Positions 10,172 through 21,689 of a DNA stretch of 64,000 nucleotides are shown here, one piece after another. Within the stretch, counting starts at the first letter, position 1; each line of letters opens with the position of its first letter. The DNA lies in NCBI GenBank assembly GCA_963965975.1, contig OZ014418.1, positions 3,112,775-3,176,774 of the forward strand, read 5' to 3'. Position numbers and translations under genes: made by a program. This DNA is from Xestospongia bergquistia (Eukaryota > Porifera > Demospongiae > Haplosclerida > Petrosiidae). Below the pieces are notes generated by a model. That model saw only the letters and a list, made by a program, of their open reading frames with translations, did not search any database and was not told where the DNA came from.

Positions 10172-13100
10172 TTAATGACAAGGTTAACAGACCTGTGTCT
10201 ATTTGTTATTGCTGTCTGTGCTGTTGTTGACGATTTCCAAGGATACCTTCTTCACTTTATTAGTTTAACAAACTGTTGTAGTCTCAGTCAGCCCAGTACA
10301 AGCATGTTAGCAAAATGTGCATTAAGTGGTGTCAATCAAGAGTCTGTATCTCCTGAAAAGCTAGAACTAAGAGAAGAGGAAACAGAGCTACTTTTTGGCC
10401 TTCTTACATCAGCTATTGAAAATGAAGAGGCTGTCTCATATACTTGGCCAATATTCACTCTTTTTTCAAGCCATTCTCTCTGTACCTTGTACAAGATTTG
10501 CAATAGACTTATTAGGAATCAATCTAATGCTAAAAAATTCTTTGAAAAGAACATTTTCGGGCTTCTAAGTTTAACCCTCCAAATTCATCAAAATCAATTT
10601 CTCTTGAAGGTGACCCTCCAACTTTTGGAAAGATTACTTCATTTACCTGAGGTTAGTGTAGAAGAAGTAAACAGAAAACATCCAGAACTAACTACTGCTG
10701 TTCAGATGTATTGTGAAAGATTTCAAAAAGAGACATTCTTTTGTTTGCGAATGCTAGAAATTGAATCACCAAACAATACTGGTAAGATCATTGCTTTACT
10801 ATGTATTATTATTAACACAGTACTGTATCTGTAATATGTATTACCTGAAGTAGCATAGTGCAGTATATGAATGTAGGAATTACTGCCTTAATAAAAATGT
10901 ACCAACTTATATTCAATTGAAATGAAGTGTTCTGTTACATTTTTTAGGTTATCCTGACTCTTTAGTGGAAGCTGCTGCACTGTTAAATGTTGGACAGTAT
11001 GCTGATTGTATTCCACTGCTTCAGTCATTGCTGAAACAAATAGAAAATTCTCAAACAAAGAACCATATCTTAAAAATTTTAGGTGAAGTGTCATTTGCCA
11101 AATATAAGTTAAAACGTTTTTCTATCAAAAAAAATATGGAAAACTTTAAGCTATGTGCAGATGATGCTAAGCAAGCTGTAAGTTGTCTTGGAATTGCTTT
11201 TGATGAAGGTCTTATTGAAGATGGACAGCTTTTGTTACGTCAGCTAGATATTGCTATGATGGACTATATTTTTAATGTACCAGAGAAGCCGCTTGTTCGT
11301 TGTCTTCTCTGTAGACAAAGATGTGTTAAAGGTGAAAAGATTATTCACAGTCATATCTGGCCTGAATCATTACTTCGATTTTTTACTGACTCTTCTAGAG
11401 CTCCAAAATCATTGCAAATTTTTGATGCATCTTGGAGAAAATCTGGATCTTTACAAGGCCCACGACAAATTGGTTTCTACATGCTTTGTAGAAAATGTGA
11501 GAACCTATTCAGTCAAAGTGAGAGTGCTTTTAAATCAAAGTTTTTCCAACAACTTCACAACAACCCAGAACATCCATCAGAGTCTACTTCTGAAGAGGTG
11601 ATTATTAATTTGTCAGATGAAACTAACCCAGATTGGCTTTATTACTTCTGCATTAGTATTGTCTTTCGTGTCCTTGTGGTTGCTTCAAATGGTTTTATTT
11701 ACTCATATGGCAATGTCAAACAACTGCATGATCTTTTTAATAACTGTAGAAGAGTATTGTTAGAGAAGGATAAGAGTATTTTAAACAGAATTCCTTGTAT
11801 TGCTATGTTTTTTACACCTACACACTTTTTGTCAGAATTAAATCTCTCTCCATCATTTTTAAAGATTCTTTACTCACAAGGAATTGGTGGCCTTCCAACT
11901 GTATATCTAAACAATGGTATTAAAATGCCAAATGGACAAGCTGATTATCTATTATGTAGTATTGGGGATATAAATATAGTTGCTGGAATAAATGATTCCC
12001 ATCTTAAATGCATTTCATCTGAATATTTAATAAAGCCAGGACAAAAGAGGTTTGTGATACCATCAGCACTGAAAAGGTTGCTTTTGTTCCCAAAAGGCCT
12101 TTTGAAAGAGTTTGAAATTCTTGCTAGTTCGCAGATGAGTAGAGCTCTTCATATTCCCAGTAGCCAGCTCTCTGGAACCAAAAGTCGTCCTTGGGCTACA
12201 GAGGAGTTTGCATTATTTTCCTAGGCTTTGAGTCATAGTCTTGAGTCTCCACTTACATCTGAAGATGATACAATGTTCATTAATCTTTTGCCATCTCCGC
12301 TTAATAAAGTTAAGCGGATAGGTTTTTTTAATGTAGCTGTCAGGTCCTCAAATAAAGTTAAAGTTATTTTGCATTTTTTCGATACTGAGAATCTAAATCA
12401 TTTTTTTATCATGTCTTGGGCAAAATCAAATGAGTTGTTTGACCTTTGTGCCATTGTGCACATTGAAGCTAATGGATATAATATATGGATGGGTTATCAT
12501 CTGTCACTAGATGATCTTTCTCTCCAAGAACCTCTACAATTCAGTCAAGATAAAGCAGACTTGTTTTTACAAATAGAGCATATTTTTCAAGTTAAGCAAG
12601 AATTAATAAAATATACTAGCACTTCAATAACAAGAGCTGGATTCCATCAAGCAAATCATTTCTTATTTTGGATTAATGTTGGGTAAGTTTAGGTTCTATA
12701 ATTATATGCTACACTGTGTCAAATTTCTGTATCCAGCATGATCAACTATAGCTTGTTATTAAATTATAAGCAGTGAAAAAAAATCATTGCACACACATCT
12801 TGTACTGATTGCTAAATATGTACAAGTCACATCCTATTAATTCACTTTGCCCATTAAACTACAGACATTTCTTTTCATAATATTTACATTATATTAACTG
12901 AAACAGGTTTTGTAACATATCAAGCTATGACTATGACAGACCATTTTCTTTGTTAGAATTTTAATGTAAAACACAAATTATTATTGTCTGTTACAAACGT
13001 TAATATCAACATAAGCACTCACATTGGTAGTTATACATGACGATTGTACTTTGCTTCACAAATTTAATGTTCTATTTTTACATGTACAGAATTAATGCTG

Positions 13101-13624
13101 TCTGTGATGTCAAGTGTCAAGTACCATGCCCATATTGCTTAAATGTTTGCAGTGTGTGTTTTAAGCCAGAAATGTCTATTAAAGTTAACACAGATAAAGG
13201 TGTTCCAGTTGCTTATGTTTGTAGTCAACAATGTTCTGAATATATATCATCTGACAATACAGATACCATTCAGGTTTCAGAATCAATAGAGCAACTTCCC
13301 ACACAAAATGAGAGCAATCGTTGTATACTTTTTGCATGTATGAATGGAGTAATGTTTGGTTTTGAAAGAAGTAAATTCACTGTTTTTCTTTTTCATAATG
13401 CTAATATTAGTACTGAATATACAGTTCTCTGTCAGTGTCAAAGTGCCTACAAGCAGAAGATATCGCTTTTTAAAATTTCAACAGACTTTGAGATGTTAGA
13501 TTCAGAAGGTGATGATGTTTTCAAACTAATGGAAGAACTGCAGGAATCAAAACTTTTACCAACTCTGAAAGATTTATTTAAGAACAAACAAAATGGATGT
13601 ACACTTAAAGAAGGAGATCAGTAG
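10172..13624 (+). CDS. uncharacterised protein with HNH-like zinc motif; one in-frame TAG
   Basis: Three exons fit one frame: 10172-10781, 10948-12682 and 13090-13624, with phase-1 and phase-2 GT-AG introns. The start is taken as ATG 10175, though an upstream exon is possible because 10172 follows a good acceptor. The N-terminal ~330 residues look all-helical and TPR-like. Then comes a treble-clef/HNH-like pattern: CLLC, HSHIWPESLL, and CRKCENLFSQSE. The C-terminal exon has a dense Cys cluster (CQVPCPYCLNVCSVC, then CSQQC). A TAG at 12222-12224 interrupts an otherwise open 575-codon exon, and no in-frame intron was found that removes it. It may be a pseudogene, a null allele, a readthrough case or a base error. 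Molecular function is not established. Confidence 0.65.
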
Positions 13625-14220
13625 CAATTTCACCAAATAAAACAAAATTCCATGCACATGCTATGTCCAGGAATTTTTTTGATATTTTCTTTAGAACCAG
13701 TTATTAGCATATATAGTAGTATATAAATATTTTGTGTAACTTGATTTTACAGTTTGTTGTACTCAGTAGTCCAATGATAACCACTGATCTTATATAATTA
13801 TGATATAGAGTCTACTAGCAATGTCAGTGTCAGTTTTCATTTACATTAATATTACAGGCACCATACACAAAAAAGATATGAAATTCAACATCTATAAATT
13901 ATACTCTTCAAGTTTGTAGACTTGACATATAGCTCACTCATTAGTGGACCTCCCTGGATGTATCTCTCATTTTCTAAAGGCAGGTTAATTAATTTGAAGT
14001 AGTTGTAAATTAAAGGAATTGAATCTTGAACAAATATCTGCATTATCTGAATGTCAATGGTCAATTATATATTCATTTTTTAATGTGAAGTAACATTTCA
14101 TTTTATTATTCAAAGCTTGATGCAGTCACGATGGCGAGTGTATGTACATGATGGTTCTGGTTCATACAGAAATTAGAAGAAAGTACATGCATTTATTAAC
14201 TTGACAATTTAAAGACAATA
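13625..14220. other. 3' flank and spacer
   Basis: AATAAA motifs just after the stop (about 13638) can serve the preceding gene. No other coding signal was recognised. Confidence 0.4.
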
Positions 14221-14224
14221 TTTG

Positions 14225-14510
14225 ATAGAAATTATTGTCCTGGCTATTGCACTAGTTGTTGTCCTGGCTCTCTTTTCGCTACCTGTTGTATTTTACGATG
14301 TTTCTGTAAGTGTCATTTTTCTATATTAGTTAATGATTAGTTGAAAACAATTTGATTATGTAGAAACAATAGCGTAAGTGTAGCTATCAAGCTAAATAAT
14401 AACAGCAAATGAATGATAAATAAAAGTGTTACCTTATAGTTCATGTATTATATATTGTGCAGTACAAGAGGAAAATATTGAGTCTTTCAACAACTTAAAC
14501 TGATAATTAT
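14225..14510 (+). pseudogene. duplicated 5' fragment of the Frizzled-like receptor gene
   Basis: The segment reads IVLAIALVVVLALFSLPVVF followed by a GTAAGTG donor. It corresponds to the first coding exon of the minus-strand receptor gene at 33,790-33,915 (IFVLVIALVVVVALFSLPIV). The homology continues through the intron: GAGTCTTTCAACAACT is present here near 14,480 and, in reverse complement, near 33,660. The start codon and N-terminal residues are not preserved and no downstream exons follow. It is a displaced partial copy. Confidence 0.7.
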
Positions 14511-14682
14511 TAATTTATATTTTTATATCCAAAATGATAAAGAAGCAAATGTTTTGATCCAATACAATAAACAATATACTGTTTTTGTTATTAATGTACT
14601 ATGGAATTGTTTGTTTAAGATATTGTTAAAACTATGATAATATGCTTTATTTTAAAACAAATTATCTATCAATGTCATAGTT

Positions 14683-14732
14683 AACAGCCTTAGTTCAGCA
14701 TTATATTAATATAATGCTGAACTAAGGCTGTT
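14683..14732. repeat. 50-bp perfect palindrome
   Basis: Bases 14683-14707 are the exact reverse complement of 14708-14732, with no spacer. Each 25-bp arm begins or ends with AACAGCCTTAGTTCAGCA or its inverse. Flanking CATAGT/ACTATG extends the symmetry with one indel. Confidence 0.95.
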
Positions 14733-14737
14733 ACTAT

Positions 14738-14875
14738 GAACTTTATAGACAAACTAGATTTTATTTATGTCAATCAAAAATTACAATCTGGAATTTTGAA
14801 TTTGGATCTCAAAAACAACAAATTTGCTTCAATGATTACTTTATATAACTATTCTTGTTGATGTGACAATTAATT
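14738..14875. repeat. dispersed repeat, copy 1
   Basis: Shares GTCAATCA.AAATTACAATCTGGAATTTT and a following AACAACAAAT..ACTTCA segment with 16,690-16,805 in the same orientation. It begins right after the palindrome, which may be the end of the same element. Confidence 0.65.
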
Positions 14876-16071
14876 GGTTGTTGACAGGTTGTAAATATGA
14901 CTTGTTATACATGTATTGAGTGTCTTCATAAGGCGGAATAAGATGACTAGCTAGTGATGCAATGAGGTGTGTGTAAATGAGCAGACTTAGACTCTAGGTG
15001 TTTGTAAACAGATTGAGGGTAAGAGTGTCCATTGGTACTCAATGACATGGTTGACAGTGATGGCATGATATAAGACTTCGTGATGACTAGATAGACTAGA
15101 TAGTTGTGGTGACTGTAAAGGTGAGTTTGACTGGCTTTCCAAGTATGTGTTAGCAGGAAAATAATTAGAAAGGCCTTGAGCATTAAAAATGTTAATGATA
15201 TCTTGTAAGCTTGTCACAAACACTGTTCAAGGAAGTTGAAGATACTTATTGTCTGTGTGATGATAATATGGAGATTGCTCTGGAGGTGTAGCTTGTACCT
15301 CTACTTTAATTTGAAAAGTTGAAGTTGCCTTTTGTTATGATGTTTGTAGCATTTCTTGTTAGTGTTTTTCTGTGATTTTGTAAAACTTGTAGTTTAGAGT
15401 TCACTTTGATATCAGATGTACATGTTAGATGTAGTACATGATACTACATGTTAAATATATCATCACATGATGATGACTCAGAAGCTATGTCTTGTTGTTC
15501 AGCATTATTATAACCAAACAGTGGCTTAACAGCCAACCTTACTGGTGTCAAGAGCTTTTCCAATTCAATTTATAGAGAACATTGTATGATTAAAAGAGCC
15601 ATAATAGTTACAAGGATAGACCGTCTTCCTTATTCTTTAGAATTAACAACCAATCAAGTTTTTAATTAACAGTGACACATCCACTACACTGTTAAGACAA
15701 TAGATATCAAGGTATTATATAACATCAACTGATATCTTACATTATTATCCACTGCACCAGTTACTGCTCACTATTAGAAAGATTTTTTTTCCTTCAAATA
15801 ATTGAGTGTCATCCTTAATACTGAATAATTTTGTTTAATTGAAATGTAATATTTTAAGTTGTCAGGTTCTAATGTTTTAAGTAAGTTTCATAGTTACACA
15901 TTATCTGAAAGTCAAATTGTTTTAAAATTCTTCACTACTAGTCTTCCTTGTAATTAGAAATAGCTACATATACTGTAGAACTGCTTAAATATGAAATAAT
16001 GAACTGTTTTAGCTTTTGGTCAAAATAATGCTAGAATATAAGAAAATGGCTATATTAGAATTATTTGTGAT

Positions 16072-16085
16072 GTTGCCATGGTAAC
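16072..16085. promoter_or_regulatory. palindromic X-box (RFX-type site)
   Basis: GTTGCCATGGTAAC is a perfect 14-bp palindrome that matches the RFX X-box consensus GTNRCC-N(0-3)-RGYAAC. RFX factors drive ciliary and other genes. The nearest gene starts are several kilobases away, so it could be a distal element or chance. Confidence 0.4.
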
Positions 16086-16689
16086 AACACTGCTTAACTA
16101 ATTATGATTAAAATGTCAATGGATGAAAAGACAGTACAATCCTATAAGTATATTCATAGTGTCACAAATATGCTTATAATAATCTAATTAAAAATGGATT
16201 AATAGGAATAAAATAGAGACATACATGTATTTAACATTGCTGTATGATATCACACTGTTATAAATTATATTGGGTTAATATAATTGAAGGACATAATGTT
16301 TGTATAAATTAGTTGTCAGTGCAAATTATTATGATATATTTTTTAATATATCGTGTTTATTTAATAACATAATCAGTTCTTGTATGCTTACTAGGGACCA
16401 TGCATTATGTTAGTATATAGTTGTCTCCAGTTCACTGGCAAATTACCAGTACCTATCATATATAAATCATATATCTATCATGTTGTATTATGTTGGTATA
16501 TTTATGGACATGAGATGATGATAACTGATTACTGAATGATAGGAAGGAATGGATCTAAGGTACAATATAGACAGAAAAATACCTATTCAGGAATGTGAGG
16601 CTAACTTCAACTATGTGATATAGAACAGTTGCTGAGGACAGTAAGGTACATATTGTATACGTGTTAGCTCAATGACCATTGACAGAACT

Positions 16690-16805
16690 AACTATATAGC
16701 CAAACTAGGTCCTAATTATGTCAATCATAAATTACAATCTGGAATTTTGTATTTGAATTTGAAGTACAACAAATACACTTCATTAAATGATTTTAAATAA
16801 CTAAA
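16690..16805. repeat. dispersed repeat, copy 2
   Basis: Second copy of the repeat at 14,738-14,875, about 80-85% alike by eye and in the same orientation. Confidence 0.6.
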
Positions 16806-17498
16806 TAAACCGAAGATAGACATGAGAGACAAGATGATAGTTATAGCATGTTTCAGTACACCAATTAAGTCTTGTATAGTTATTATTGTCTATACTTATG
16901 TACTACAAAAAAGACATCCCAATTTGTTCATTGTCTTTAAAAGCAGTTGTACGTAGCTTTATATCATATGACAAATAAAAGTAAACAAATAATTATATTG
17001 ATATAAATAACTACATCTAGTTATAATAACAATTCAGCACACATATCATGTACATCAGTAAGCTTGGTCACAGTGATTTAGTCAACTCAAATAATTTCAA
17101 TGACAAAGAACTTCACTTATTAATAAATGATAGGAGATTCTTAAATTGTCATTCCTACCTGTAGTTAGTTGGACATTAATGTTAGTATATCAACACTGTA
17201 AAAAAACTTAGTGGGTAAAGCACACTAAATCAAGTGTGCTCACACTGTCGCAGTATGCATACCCATATTGGTGTGTAAGGCACACCTTTTGCCATGAAGT
17301 GTGTTCTCAACACTGATTTTCAGTGTGACGTAAACACTAATCTCAAAGAATTATAATTGTTTATAATATTATTATTATTATTATTGTACCATAAATGAAA
17401 CACAATTGAAAAGTATATAAAGACACTCTTTGTTCTAAAGAAGCTTCATGTTACTATATAAGTTCTTAACTGATAGAGGTACTTTCTCTGTGGGAGAC

Positions 17499-19260
17499 TT
17501 AAGGAAAAAAAACCTCCATAAACAAATACATGTTCTTACATCCCTTTGGGTAACATATATTGTAGATGAAGTATGCAGCTAAAAGACTCAATGGAGGACA
17601 CTCCTTCACCTCATGAACAATGACACAATCAGCAACTAAGTAGCATTGACCAGGTCTTTCAAAATCGCCAGTTGCTAAAAGGTAAGGTTGTGGCTGCTGA
17701 TTTTCCTTTGCAATTTCCTCAATATCCATGGCACCCTATGTCAAACATTTCATTTCACATTAACACTTTTCGTCATACTATACCTTTGTAAAGTAGATAA
17801 CCTTGCTTGGGTCAGCTTTTGTCCTGGAATCTGGAAGTAACATTGGCAGGATAACCAAACCTAACAATGAATCATTACCTATATATGTCAAAATTAGCAC
17901 AATTTTTACAAATTATGAACTGACTATCTGGTATGTAATCCAGCAGTTTCTTTAACTGTACAGAATGTTGAGCATCAAGTTTTAGCCTGTTGAAGTAACA
18001 TTGGATAAATCTCTTGCCATGCATCTTGAGAATCTTTAAGTGTAATGTTGTTGTCACAAAGCCTCTGCATCTCCATCAACAGCTTCAAATGCAAAAAAAC
18101 ACGTCCATCAGTAGAAAAAAAGTCTTACCTCTCCTTCCTTTTGTAGGAATGGATACTTTTCAAATAAATACACTAAATCATAAGGGTTATCAAGGATGTC
18201 CTGCCGACGCATGGGAAAGGAAGAATCCATGAGCTCATCCACAACTTGAACATTAGCTTTGTTTTTTTGAATTCAGCAATAAGAGCCTTGTTGTGTCTCA
18301 TAAAGGCCATTTTGTCTTCATCTATGAAACAAAATAATAAAGATCTTTAAAATCTTTGACTACCAGATATTGGTAATGGTTTCTTTAAAACGACAGCTTG
18401 CCCAGGAGATTGTGACTTGACAGCTACATTAGACATGATGTTACACAATATAATTCACATGATTATACCACTTGAAGTTGAAGGAACTAATTCCATATCA
18501 TTTGAGGATTCTTGTTTCACAGGCCGTGGTTTTTTCTCTCTTCTGAATTCCTTGAAACGGTTCATAAGGGATTGAATAATTGCACCCTGAAATGGTAAGT
18601 GTAATTAAAGTTACATTATATATATATATTGCGTACATATGGTGATCCCACAGGTGACTTCATATATTCGTACTTGTCACAAATACTAACACTGACATTT
18701 CTACAGTCCTCAGCAGTTGGATAACGCTTGTAAGCTAGCATAGAAGATGCTACAGCTGAAAAAAATTGACTACGAGTCTCCTTTGTCAACTGATTAGTTT
18801 CCAATGCCACCTCTACGTCACGACAAAAGTGCTTCGGCAAAGGAAATGGGTTTGGCAAAGGTATGGAGTCATTTGCACATTTTTCAACTTTTCTCCTCTT
18901 TTTACTGTTGCTACTGTCAAACAATGATACATCACTTGTGTTAGCATCTAATGATGATCTATCAGTATTATCTTCATCCTCATCTTCTAACAGGGGCAAT
19001 CTCCTTCTTGGTCTTCCAGTAAAAGCCTTAGTTTCAGACTTGTGACCTGAGGTACCAGTTGGTGTAGACTTTGGCATACCAGCTTCACTAGACTATACAA
19101 GATATTATGGAACACAAATGGCAGAGTGCTGCCATCATTACCTTATCATCCTGTGTATCAGTTTCAGCTGGAGAATATAGTGTTGATGTAACAACAACCT
19201 TCAGTTTTTCTTTATTGCCAACCTTTTCATCATCATTCAAATCCATAAATTCGTTCCAGT
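17499..19260 (-). CDS. uncharacterised nuclear-type protein (SAMD3-like family C-terminal region), frameshifted
   Basis: Exons read minus as 19272?-19142, 19092-18637, 18586-18469, 18423-18364, 18321-18129, about 18082-17931, about 17884-17780 and 17737-17499, joined by 45-60 bp GT-AG introns. An in-frame ATG lies at about 19,210. The protein starts acidic and basic (RPRRRLPLL, EDEDED, KKRRKVEK, a possible nuclear signal). It then has the family blocks LPNPFPLPKHF, MELVPSTSS, MRRQDILDNPYDLVYLFEKY, LVILPMLLPDSR and ECPPLSLLAAYFIYNICYPK. This layout matches proteins called sterile-alpha-motif-domain 3-like in fish and cnidarians, from memory; no SAM domain is seen. Two single-base frameshifts sit in A-runs near 18,265 and 17,985. 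The gene is either decaying or misread. It diverges from the USP gene across about 150 bp. Confidence 0.55.
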
Positions 19261-19401
19261 CATGGTCACATACGAGTGGCTAAAGACAGGAATGCTATCC
19301 AAAATTCATGAAGATAGGCGTGGCGATTACAGACTATGAATAATGTAAGTTTATTAAGATATATGAATAAAACATTAGACGCATGTGTGCAACATTGAAG
19401 A
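19261..19401. promoter_or_regulatory. short bidirectional intergenic region
   Basis: The minus-strand gene (start near 19,210-19,260) and the plus-strand USP gene (ATG 19,402) are divergent with little more than 100 bp between them. A shared promoter is the simplest reading; no core motif was identified. Confidence 0.45.
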
Positions 19402-21671
19402 ATGGATGACGATGATTTTTCTGAAGTTCCTGCTGCTTGTGAAAGTAGCAAAAAATTTCCTGAAGTTGGACTACAGAATCTAGGAAATACGTGTTTTGCA
19501 AATGCAATAGTGCAATCACTGATTCATTGCCCAGACTTTCACAGATATTTGATATCACATAAGGAAAGTGGTATGTAACTTTAATATTTTTGTCAATTGT
19601 ACATTGAATTGTCTGTCTTTTTTTCAAGAATGCACAGGTATATTTTGTATCATATGTGTACTAAAAAAAACAAAGCAAGAATTACAAAATAGTTCAACTT
19701 CAATTGCTCCTAAGGAGTTGTACAAAAATATGAATAGTAAGTCATAATATACAATATTTCTATGAATCATCTTTCCAAAGAAATATTACCACATTGGCAT
19801 TTTAATAATCAAGAGGATGCCCATGAATTTCTATGTGGAATTCTTAAGAGCCCAGAAGATGCAGACATTAGGTAATTATTATTTTCAAACAATAATGTAA
19901 CAAACAATATTAACATAATGTTCTATGTAGTTCTCAAATAAACATTGGCATTGAGACTGCAGGTGAGTAAATGATTTATATGTTGATGACATTAAAATCC
20001 TTTAAAAAATACAGCTCGATGTGTAGAATGTAATGCAGTAAAAATAACAGAAACATATCAGTCTCACATTCAAATTGATACACAGGTTAGTTAAAATACA
20101 ACAGCTAGCTATGTTGAAGTAACTGTTTTTCAGAGTGAAAATGTACATAAAGGTATTAGTAAAAATCATAAAGAAGAAACGTTGTCTCTTGATGATCTTG
20201 TACATTGCGAACGGTACATTTCCTAGGATTTTCGGACTGATAGTAATATATTCTATACTAGATGTGAGAAAGATATTCAAGCTGTTTTGAAGCATGACAT
20301 ATCCCACCTGCCATCAACGCTAATAATTCATATCAGAAGGTAGATAAATTTATGAAATTAGATGACTAGTGTTACCACTAAATTAAATGTAAGGTTTACC
20401 TGGGAGAGTACACATGCTAAGAAAGATAGTCCTCATGTACATATTACTGAGTCAGTAGAAGTCCATGATAAAAAGGTGTTTCTATCAACTGAAGTTACGA
20501 GATGGCATAATTAACTTGTTCATATTTAAGCAAACGCAAAACAATATATTCTATCCTCCATTATTGTGCACATTGGCTCTACCCCACAAACAGGTCATTA
20601 TGTGTCATATGTTCGTACAGCTGAGGGATGGTATGAGTTTGATGATGCATTGGTAAGTTTTTTAATTCAGTATAAATATCATAAAAATTTCATGACAGGT
20701 GACACCAACAGACCTGGTAAATGTTTTAACAAAGGAAGCATATATTCTATTCTATACTGAGGTTTGTGGCTGAGGTTTAGCACACACTTGAGTTTAACAT
20801 TGATTTCAGTGAAATGGGTGTATGATATGATGTGTAAATTACAACATTCCAATCAACACTTTTCTGTCATTTTCACACTAATATAGGTGAAACATGAAAT
20901 CAAAAAGAAGCTAAGTTTATCAAATTTGACAAAACTAACAGAATCCACTCTTCCTACAAAGAAAGGTTGTTGCTGACATTAATTACATTTACCATAGTAT
21001 ACTACATGCATTTAGATATGGAGAAGTGTTTTCAAATGCAGTCACTTACTTCAACAGTTGTGTCAATTTCTTGGGAGAATGCACAGCAAACATACAAACA
21101 GCAAATTGATGTCAAAGGGACTGATCTCCAGCATCTACGTCAGGTGTGGGAATCAAGTTCAAGTGGTGAATGTTGGCTCAATGACAATGTATGAAATGCA
21201 ACAGCTTACCAATAAAAACATTTAAATAACATTCCAGATAGTCAATGGCTATATCCTCATAATATGTAATAGTATTAAGAAGAAAACTGTAAGTAAAGAC
21301 ATAAGAAGAGCTGACATTAACTCTTTATAGGGAGTGAACATACTACCCATTAGTTCTTTTTTTTGGAGGCTTTAAAAGACAAAGGAATTGACAATATGCT
21401 TGAAAAGTGGTATAAAAAGGTAGAACTTCATTATCCATTACTACCAATTGTCTCACTTGAACAGATCAGAATGTTTTCAGAATTTGACATGTGGATTATA
21501 CCTGTCAACAGATCTGTTCATTGGACAATGATGGTATATCACACAGTCCTCACTTTTAGTGTTACTGTATATGTATTCTAAACAGGTCATTGACTTCAAG
21601 AGAAGGATCATACATTACACAGACTCCTATGTCTGTCCTACCAATATAACATGGGCCGAAAAAGCAATAAC
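19402..21671 (+). CDS. USP deubiquitinase joined to a Ulp1/SENP-like protease module
   Basis: The N-terminal exon has the ubiquitin-specific-protease Cys box GLQNLGNTCFANAIVQSL. Then come FNNQEDAHEFL, a Cys-pair zinc ribbon (ARCVECNA, VHCERCEKD), and LPSTLIIHIRRF. The His box is HIGSTPQTGHYVSYV with EFDD and AYILFYTE. Exons: 19402-19570, 19629-19736, 19781-19871, 19931-19962, 20015-20085, 20134-20213, 20262-20339, 20394-?, ?-20652, 20699-20761. They continue in frame through 20887-20961 into a Ulp1/SENP-like segment: CWLNDN, IVNGYILIICN, FDMWIIPVNRSVHWTMM, and HYTDSY. The Ulp1 His is seen, but the later Gln and Cys block is not. Breaks: two TAA near 20,510-20,530 without a clear intron, and one T missing from a T-run at 21,355-21,364. 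Deubiquitination is plausible; SUMO-protease activity is doubtful. Confidence 0.6.
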
Positions 21672-21689
21672 ATGAGACAAAAATATTAC

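Larger units (their letters stand above)
14876..17498. other. gene-poor AT-rich region
   Basis: No gene could be supported. A minus-strand open stretch at 15,223-14,987 is Ser/Gln/Pro-rich and could be an exon remnant, but no partner exons were found. A segment at about 17,190-17,340 has short inverted GTGTG/CACAC motifs that may be a decayed MITE. Confidence 0.4.

Noticed and set aside
12184..12224. Possible mini-intron removing the in-frame TAG (ends TTTTCCTAG)
   Set aside because: The acceptor looks good, but every GT tested upstream changes the frame or gives an intron of about 40 bp with a poor donor.
14987..15223. Ser/Gln/Pro-rich minus-strand open stretch
   Set aside because: Composition looks protein-like, but there are no splice partners, no recognised domain, and stops interrupt it on both sides.
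17190..17345. CACTGTAAAAAA...GTGTG/CACAC segment as a MITE
   Set aside because: The left end resembles the 25.3-kb element, but no matching inverted right end could be found.
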